Below are positions 59,876 to 64,000 of a stretch of 64,000 nucleotides of DNA, in pieces. The DNA lies in NCBI RefSeq assembly GCF_000447755.1, contig NZ_AUNE01000003.1, positions 45,781 to 109,780 of the forward strand, written 5' to 3'. This DNA is from Bacteriovorax sp. BSW11_IV. Lineage in GTDB: Bacteria > Bdellovibrionota > Bacteriovoracia > Bacteriovoracales > Bacteriovoracaceae. The stretch's first letter is position 1. Every line of letters starts with the position of its first letter. The notes beneath the pieces were generated by a model. It was not told the origin of the DNA. It made no database searches and saw only the letters and a program-made list of their open reading frames with translations. The translations under genes were made by a program, and so were the position numbers.

Positions 59876-60900
59876 TGTACTCCAAACATTAAGCTCGTAA
59901 GTCCTGAGCCAATGCCAACAAGGGCCACTTTATCGCCCTTTTTAACTTTATTTTCTTCAATGAGTTTAATTAATGTAATTGGTAGGGCCGCTGAACCCGT
60001 ATTGCCAAGCGAATCGTAAGTAATATGAGTCGGATGACTTGCAAGGCCTAGGGCCTCAAGAACGAGTTTCTCGTGAGCAATTCCCACTTGGTGGCCAATG
60101 ACCCAATTCACGTCATCATTTGTCCAATTTAAAACTTCTTTAGTCTTATTCCATGTCTTTGAGGCAAGAACAATTCCGTGTTGTAATAGCTCTTCCGAAT
60201 CCGTTTCCATCATAAGACTTCCAGGGTCGCCATCTCCTTGGCAAAGTTTATTGGCCGTACTGTCTGTCATAACGGCACCACCAACAATGCAAGGGGACTC
60301 TTTGGCCAAATCCTTACTTGATAGAACAAAAGCAACCGCACCTGAGCCAATAGTTAAATTGGCAATATACTTCTTTATATTTTTTCTATTAATGTCAGGA
60401 TTCGTATTTAAAAAACGAATGGTCTCTTCAATTAAAGGCCCACCATTTTCACCGGATACAATGAGAGCATTTTTAATTTGCCCAAGTTCGATCATATTGG
60501 CGGCCATGGCCCATGCACTAATAACACCAAGGCAAGCGTTGGAAAGATCATAGATCATACAATCTTCTTTGAGTCCTAGATTGCCGTGAACAATACTGGC
60601 CGTTGATGGTTCTAGAAAATCACGACAAACACTGGCATGAATGAGTAAGTCAATCTCATCCTTATTAACGTTTTGTTTCTCAAAAAGGTTAAGTGCCGCC
60701 TTTGTACTTAAATCACTTGGTAATGTTTTTGGCGCCCACATCCTTCTCTCTTTAATTCCCGTCATCAATTCTAGACGTCCGTGGGGGAGTTTGAGTCTTG
60801 TATAAACTTCCATAAGTCGAGTTTCGATATCCTCACTCGTAACAATATTGTCACTTAAATGGTAAGAATAGTCTCTTATGGCCACATTTGTATATTTCAC
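59869..60900 (-). CDS. oleA: OleA, head-to-head acyl-CoA condensing thiolase-superfamily enzyme
   Basis: 343 residues, KAS III/thiolase fold. Active-site Cys123 in SNACLGVISAW, His270 in IGHQVG and Asn300 in SLGNTGSAALPI are complete. Glu97 lies in LEPSTAS, 26 residues before Cys123, matching the Glu117-Cys143 spacing of the Xanthomonas OleA, where the Glu reaches into the partner subunit. FabH enzymes lack this Glu. OleA condenses two acyl-CoAs to a beta-keto acid. The order oleA-B-C-D is the canonical one. It starts eleven bases after the CrtI-like gene. Confidence 0.9.
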   Translation of the reverse strand: MKYTNVAIRDYSYHLSDNIVTSEDIETRLMEVYTRLKLPHGRLELMTGIKERRMWAPKTLPSDLSTKAALNLFEKQNVNKDEIDLLIHASVCRDFLEPSTASIVHGNLGLKEDCMIYDLSNACLGVISAWAMAANMIELGQIKNALIVSGENGGPLIEETIRFLNTNPDINRKNIKKYIANLTIGSGAVAFVLSSKDLAKESPCIVGGAVMTDSTANKLCQGDGDPGSLMMETDSEELLQHGIVLASKTWNKTKEVLNWTNDDVNWVIGHQVGIAHEKLVLEALGLASHPTHITYDSLGNTGSAALPITLIKLIEENKVKKGDKVALVGIGSGLTSLMFGVQW

Positions 60901-60911
60901 AAATTTTCCTT

Positions 60912-62297
60912 TTAATTTTCCATTAGGCCATACAAATTGGCCATACTAATTCCGCTAAGCATAGAGCCCACAATTCCTAGAAACCCTTGATCTGTACCGA
61001 TGAGATAAAGTCCTTTTACCGGAGTTTTTCCGTCTCGAGACTTATCAGGGGAGCCATAAACTGTACCACCAAAATGACCAGTATAGCGCTCAATTGTTGT
61101 TGGACTAAAAGTATCCTTTACTAAAATATTAGCATCAAAATTTGGAATTAATTTTTTTGCAAGCTCTACGCTGTCATTGAAGACACGCTCTTTTTCTTTA
61201 AGATATTCTGGTCTTTCAAGCTCTTTCCAAAGTTCATAGTTGGCCATATTTGTCATACGTATCCAACCGTCTTCGTAATCGTCGTGTCCAAAGTTATTCG
61301 GAAAACAGACAACAGCGCTTTGATTGTCATAGATCTCTGTGGGTTTTCTATATAGATACTTCGGTCTATTATTATAGAAAATAATTGTCGCATTCTGGCC
61401 CATTTCGCTAGGCTTTTTATCTAGCAGCATAATGCTCTCAGTGAATGTCATTTTACCAACTCTTGGAGAGTAGTTGTTTTCACCATCGAGAACATTCATA
61501 GTTTCTGGATAGCCCATACTGGAAAGAACTACAGGAGCTTTATATATTTCACCTTTTTTTGTTTCAATTTCGCTAATAGCGCCATCATGATTAGTTCTAA
61601 TGGCCGCAACTTCTGTTCTGAAATGTATTTCTCCACCAACATTTTCAAGCTTTTCAAGCAAAAGATTGATGACAGTTCTTACTCCATTTTTTGGACGGCA
61701 AAATCCTTCTAGATAAATTGACTTGAACATGATTACAAATTGCGAGAAGTCCATGTCGTTTTCCCATGCTGATCCGTAAATGAGCAGTGGGCAGAAAATC
61801 ATTTCAAGGAGTGATTCATTTTTAATAAAGTGTGAAACCACATCTTTTGCCATAACGGTTTCATTATCAAGGGCCACTTCATTAAATTCTCTTATTTTTT
61901 GAAGAAGCTTATTGAAGCCGTCAATTTCATCTGGAAAGTTTTTTTCAATTTCACTAAGAAGAAGCTCTAAATTATTTGAAAACGACAATTCGTAGTCGGG
62001 AAATGTTATTTTTGAATAGTTTTGTTCGCTCAACTCTAAGGCCTCGTAGGGAATACGAAGTTGTTTTAGGAGTTTTGACATGGGAGCAGCCTTCGTTCCT
62101 TTTGGAACAAAGTTTGTCATAGCATGAAGACCCACATCAAAGGGGCGTTTGGCACGCTGGTAATATGAATTAAGCCCACCGCTAATGGTATGCTTTTCCA
62201 AGATGCAGACTTTTTTGTCGTACATGGCAAGTCGAATGGCCGCTGCAAGACCGCTCATTCCGGCGCCAATTACAATTGCATCATATGTCTTTGTCAT
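60912..62297 (-). CDS. CrtI-like FAD oxidoreductase of the ole operon
   Basis: 461 residues. FAD site IVIGAGMSGLAAAIRLA with CILEKHTISGG (residues 5-40), then RAKRPFDVGLHAM, and C-terminal GLYLIGTDQGFLGIVGSMLSG. This is the phytoene desaturase/isomerase/retinol saturase superfamily. Its location between an acyl carrier protein gene and oleA suggests it acts on an acyl chain, for example as desaturase or isomerase, rather than on a carotenoid (inference). It is related to the flavoprotein encoded at 39352, which heads a FabG-FabZ-FabI operon. No radical-SAM gene is nearby. Confidence 0.85.
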   Translation of the reverse strand: MTKTYDAIVIGAGMSGLAAAIRLAMYDKKVCILEKHTISGGLNSYYQRAKRPFDVGLHAMTNFVPKGTKAAPMSKLLKQLRIPYEALELSEQNYSKITFPDYELSFSNNLELLLSEIEKNFPDEIDGFNKLLQKIREFNEVALDNETVMAKDVVSHFIKNESLLEMIFCPLLIYGSAWENDMDFSQFVIMFKSIYLEGFCRPKNGVRTVINLLLEKLENVGGEIHFRTEVAAIRTNHDGAISEIETKKGEIYKAPVVLSSMGYPETMNVLDGENNYSPRVGKMTFTESIMLLDKKPSEMGQNATIIFYNNRPKYLYRKPTEIYDNQSAVVCFPNNFGHDDYEDGWIRMTNMANYELWKELERPEYLKEKERVFNDSVELAKKLIPNFDANILVKDTFSPTTIERYTGHFGGTVYGSPDKSRDGKTPVKGLYLIGTDQGFLGIVGSMLSGISMANLYGLMEN

Positions 62298-62319
62298 GAT
62301 TGCCCTTAGGGAAATACAA

Positions 62320-62345
62320 GGGCCCAGAGACTGGGCCCATTTTTA
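62320..62345. terminator. hairpin between the ACP and CrtI-like genes
   Basis: GGGCCCAG (62320-62327) pairs perfectly with CTGGGCCC (62331-62338) over a three-base loop. The plus strand has TTTTT after it; on the minus (coding) strand only a weak T-rich run follows. It may attenuate or stabilise the upstream KS-ACP message, giving more of these than of the ole proteins. Confidence 0.6.
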
Positions 62346-62346
62346 T

Positions 62347-62592
62347 TTATTGAAATTTTGGTTGTAGGTAATCTACACAGCTTTTCATTGAAGCTAGTTG
62401 AGGATAATCCTCTTGAGGAACTTCAATTTTATGACGCTTTTTTAGTTCCATAACGATATCTAAAAAGTCCATTGAATCTAGGTCAAGTTGATCTCTTAGA
62501 GCAACTTCATCATTGATCCCATTTACATCGTCATCTAGTGCAATGTCAGCGATAATATCTACAACGGCCTGTCTTACATCTTCTCTTGTCAT
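62347..62592 (-). CDS. acyl carrier protein
   Basis: 81 residues, acidic, four-helix ACP fold. Phosphopantetheine site DLDSMD with Ser40 and the following recognition helix FLDIVMELKKRHKIEV. Divergent from housekeeping AcpP (DSLDxVE pattern changed to DSMDFLDIVM), which suits a pathway-specific carrier. It starts nine bases after the ketosynthase stop, with a GGAGAAAA ribosome site. The LDSMDFLDIVMEL pattern resembles carriers of aryl-polyene-type and other specialised type II systems. Confidence 0.9.
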   Translation of the reverse strand: MTREDVRQAVVDIIADIALDDDVNGINDEVALRDQLDLDSMDFLDIVMELKKRHKIEVPQEDYPQLASMKSCVDYLQPKFQ

Positions 62593-62601
62593 TTTTTCTC
62601 C

Positions 62602-63822
62602 TTAATACTTTTTAATTATGAGACTTGAGTTTATTCCAAGCATTCCAAATGAATTATTTAAAATATATTTAACGTCTTGTTTTACAGGGACACCATTTAC
62701 AAGACCAGGGATTGCGCATTTTGGATCTACATTCTCAATCTTCTTACATGGGTGAATCATACCGTCTGTAAAAGAAGGAAGGTTTCCAGCAAGTTCTAGA
62801 GCTCCTGCTGCACCCATCGTGTGACCGATGAATCCTTTTGTGCAATTTACTTTTGTAGTTTCGTTATTGAAGACGCTAGCAACAGCTTCACATTCTTGGA
62901 TATCACCCATAGCTGTTCCTGTTGCGTGCATATTTACGATGTCGATATTCTCTGGTGTAAGACCAGCTTTTGACATGGCCTTTTGCATACATTCAATTTG
63001 TCTTGTTGTATTTGGAAGAACAAAGTCTGTTGCATCAGAGTTTGAGTGATAACCAACTACTTCACCGTAGATTTTTGCTCCGCGAGCAAGGGCATCTTCT
63101 AATCTTTCTAAAGTATAGATACATCCACCCTCAGAAATAACGATTCCGTTTCTTTCTGAATCCAGCGGGCGAGAGGCCATCGTAATATCTTCGTGATCAC
63201 CAAGGGCACCTTGTGCTTTAAAAGCAGCAAAAATTCCAAATGTCCCAGTTGATTCTGAAACACCACCGGCGAAAGCAAAATCGACTTCACCTAGTTGAAG
63301 CATTTGGGCCGCTTGAATGACACCAAGGTTTCCGGCGGCACAGGCCGCTCCAATAGTATAGTGTGGTCCTGTAATTCTAAGATTCAGAGTAACTTCACCA
63401 GCTGGGTTATTCGCAACTGTTCTCGGATTATGATGGTGAGACCAAAATTCAACATTCAAATCATTTTGGTAAAGTTCATGGATTTCATTTTCTGTTTCCA
63501 CGTTACCGTGCTCAGTAATTCCGATATAAACACCAACTTTATCTTTATCAAAATTTTCAAAATCAAGACCACTATCTACAAGGGCCTCATTTGCACAGTA
63601 AATCCCAATCGCACCAGCACGAGTTCCGCGCTTTCTCATCTTCTTGGGTTGGTACTTACCTTCATCAAAAGTACATAGACCTGCTGGCAACATTCCCATG
63701 TGACGAATTTCGGTACGTGTAATTCCTGATTTTCCTTCTAGGAGTGCATTTCTGAATTCTAGAAGATTATTTCCATTTGGTGCAGTAAGGCCCACACCGG
63801 TGATGACGATTCTACTTTTCAT
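62602..63822 (-). CDS. 3-oxoacyl-ACP synthase II-like ketosynthase (FabF family)
   Basis: 406 residues, full elongating KS. Active Cys161 in TIGAACAAGNLG, His299 in VNMHATGTAMGD, Lys329 and His334 in CTKGFIGHTMGAAGALE. The ending NNSFGMLGINSSLI varies from the usual FGFGGTN. All catalytic residues are present, so it is a condensing enzyme, not a chain-length factor. It probably extends acyl chains on the adjacent ACP. The start ATG lies within the end of an upstream partial ORF, overlapping by 11 bases, so the operon continues beyond the window. Confidence 0.92.
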   Translation of the reverse strand: MKSRIVITGVGLTAPNGNNLLEFRNALLEGKSGITRTEIRHMGMLPAGLCTFDEGKYQPKKMRKRGTRAGAIGIYCANEALVDSGLDFENFDKDKVGVYIGITEHGNVETENEIHELYQNDLNVEFWSHHHNPRTVANNPAGEVTLNLRITGPHYTIGAACAAGNLGVIQAAQMLQLGEVDFAFAGGVSESTGTFGIFAAFKAQGALGDHEDITMASRPLDSERNGIVISEGGCIYTLERLEDALARGAKIYGEVVGYHSNSDATDFVLPNTTRQIECMQKAMSKAGLTPENIDIVNMHATGTAMGDIQECEAVASVFNNETTKVNCTKGFIGHTMGAAGALELAGNLPSFTDGMIHPCKKIENVDPKCAIPGLVNGVPVKQDVKYILNNSFGMLGINSSLIIKKY

Positions 63823-64000
63823 AACGGCTGTTCTCCAGGTTTTTTTCTATTTTCTCAAGGCCTAATATTAATTTATCTGTTAATGAACGCTTCAATGTTT
63901 GTGTCACTTGGCGAGCTGGTTCCAGACCAGTTTCAATCATCTTGAGAGCAAGAGGTAATTTCTTTGCCAGGGCCTGGGCCTCTTCAGATGTTCTGTTCTT
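63812..64000 (-). CDS. C-terminal end of an unknown protein, truncated by window edge
   Basis: A frame on the minus strand is open from the window edge to a TAG at 63814-63812, giving 62 visible residues. They are helical and charged (LALKMIETGLEPARQVTQTL and a Lys/Glu-rich end EKIEKNLENS). The end overlaps the ketosynthase start by 11 bases, the same style of coupling seen in the rest of the operon, so it is probably a real first or earlier gene of the ole operon. No family can be named from this fragment. Confidence 0.55.
   Translation of the reverse strand, partial: KNRTSEEAQALAKKLPLALKMIETGLEPARQVTQTLKRSLTDKLILGLEKIEKNLENSRYEK

Noticed and set aside
60098..60553. 151-residue ORF antisense to oleA
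   Set aside because: Shadow frame of a catalytically intact gene.
59869..60900. Calling the KAS III-like gene fabH
   Set aside because: The OleA-type glutamate before the active Cys and the adjacent oleBCD argue for OleA.
56374..63822. Aryl polyene or flexirubin cluster
   Set aside because: KS and ACP alone fit, but there is no aromatic starter gene, no chain-length factor, and a full oleABCD set is present.
1..64000. tRNA, rRNA, CRISPR, transposase, integrase or toxin-antitoxin genes
   Set aside because: Looked for typical signatures on both strands and saw none; small tRNAs cannot be fully excluded by eye.

Overview
The window looks like a chromosomal segment of an AT-rich, Gram-negative, didermic bacterium. 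The best guess is a Bdellovibrionota member of the Bacteriovorax/Halobacteriovorax type. This is inferred from the many lipobox and signal-peptide proteins without clear families, the secreted metallopeptidases, the small outer-membrane barrels, the orphan solute-binding proteins and the low GC; no rRNA or other marker gene is present to prove it. The tetranucleotide GGCC is conspicuously frequent in genes and terminator stems. I saw no tRNA, rRNA, CRISPR array, insertion sequence or prophage, and no gene-free stretch exceeds 300 bases.

Layout. 1-6.9 kb: the end of an unknown gene, then a tightly coupled leucine/isovalerate degradation operon (methylcrotonyl-CoA carboxylase beta subunit, methylglutaconyl-CoA hydratase, biotin carboxylase, a separate biotin carrier protein, HMG-CoA lyase, a second crotonase). 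7-12.1 kb: two small lipoproteins, a 1168-residue exported protein with twelve paired-cysteine repeats, and an exported protein with a CheD/CNF-like Cys-His signature. 12.1-18 kb: a UvrD/PcrA helicase, a two-subunit class I fumarase whose alpha subunit carries a histone-H1-like Lys/Ala tail, and acetoacetyl-CoA synthetase, which could reactivate the acetoacetate made by HMG-CoA lyase. 18-27.4 kb: small envelope proteins, a possible secreted cysteine-protease-like protein, an outer-membrane barrel, and a three-gene operon with a gluzincin lipoprotein and a large coiled-coil exported protein. 27.6-36.4 kb: an RDD membrane protein, UppP, a 1633-residue Cys-rich lipoprotein and CinA. 36.5-42.7 kb: a COG2509-type flavoprotein, a secreted repeat protein, then an operon of a CrtI-like flavoprotein with FabG-, FabZ- and FabI-like enzymes. 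42.8-56.3 kb: a hybrid sensor kinase with an NMT1/THI5-like periplasmic domain, solute-binding proteins, a GLUG-repeat lipoprotein, barrels, a metzincin protease, a TVP38-like membrane protein, a thioredoxin-fold protein and cytochrome c. 56.4-64 kb: a minus-strand operon of ketosynthase, acyl carrier protein, a second CrtI-like flavoprotein and a complete oleABCD set.

The most interesting system is this last operon together with the 39.3-42.7 kb operon. OleABCD condense two acyl chains head to head, form a beta-lactone and decarboxylate it to a long-chain olefin. Here the set is preceded by its own ketosynthase, carrier protein and CrtI-like flavoenzyme. The missing reductase, dehydratase and enoyl reductase lie 14 kb away, beside a paralogous CrtI-like enzyme. 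Together they could form a dedicated type II fatty-acid line that builds an unusual, perhaps polyunsaturated, acyl chain for OleA. That link is inference from gene content and from the two related flavoproteins.
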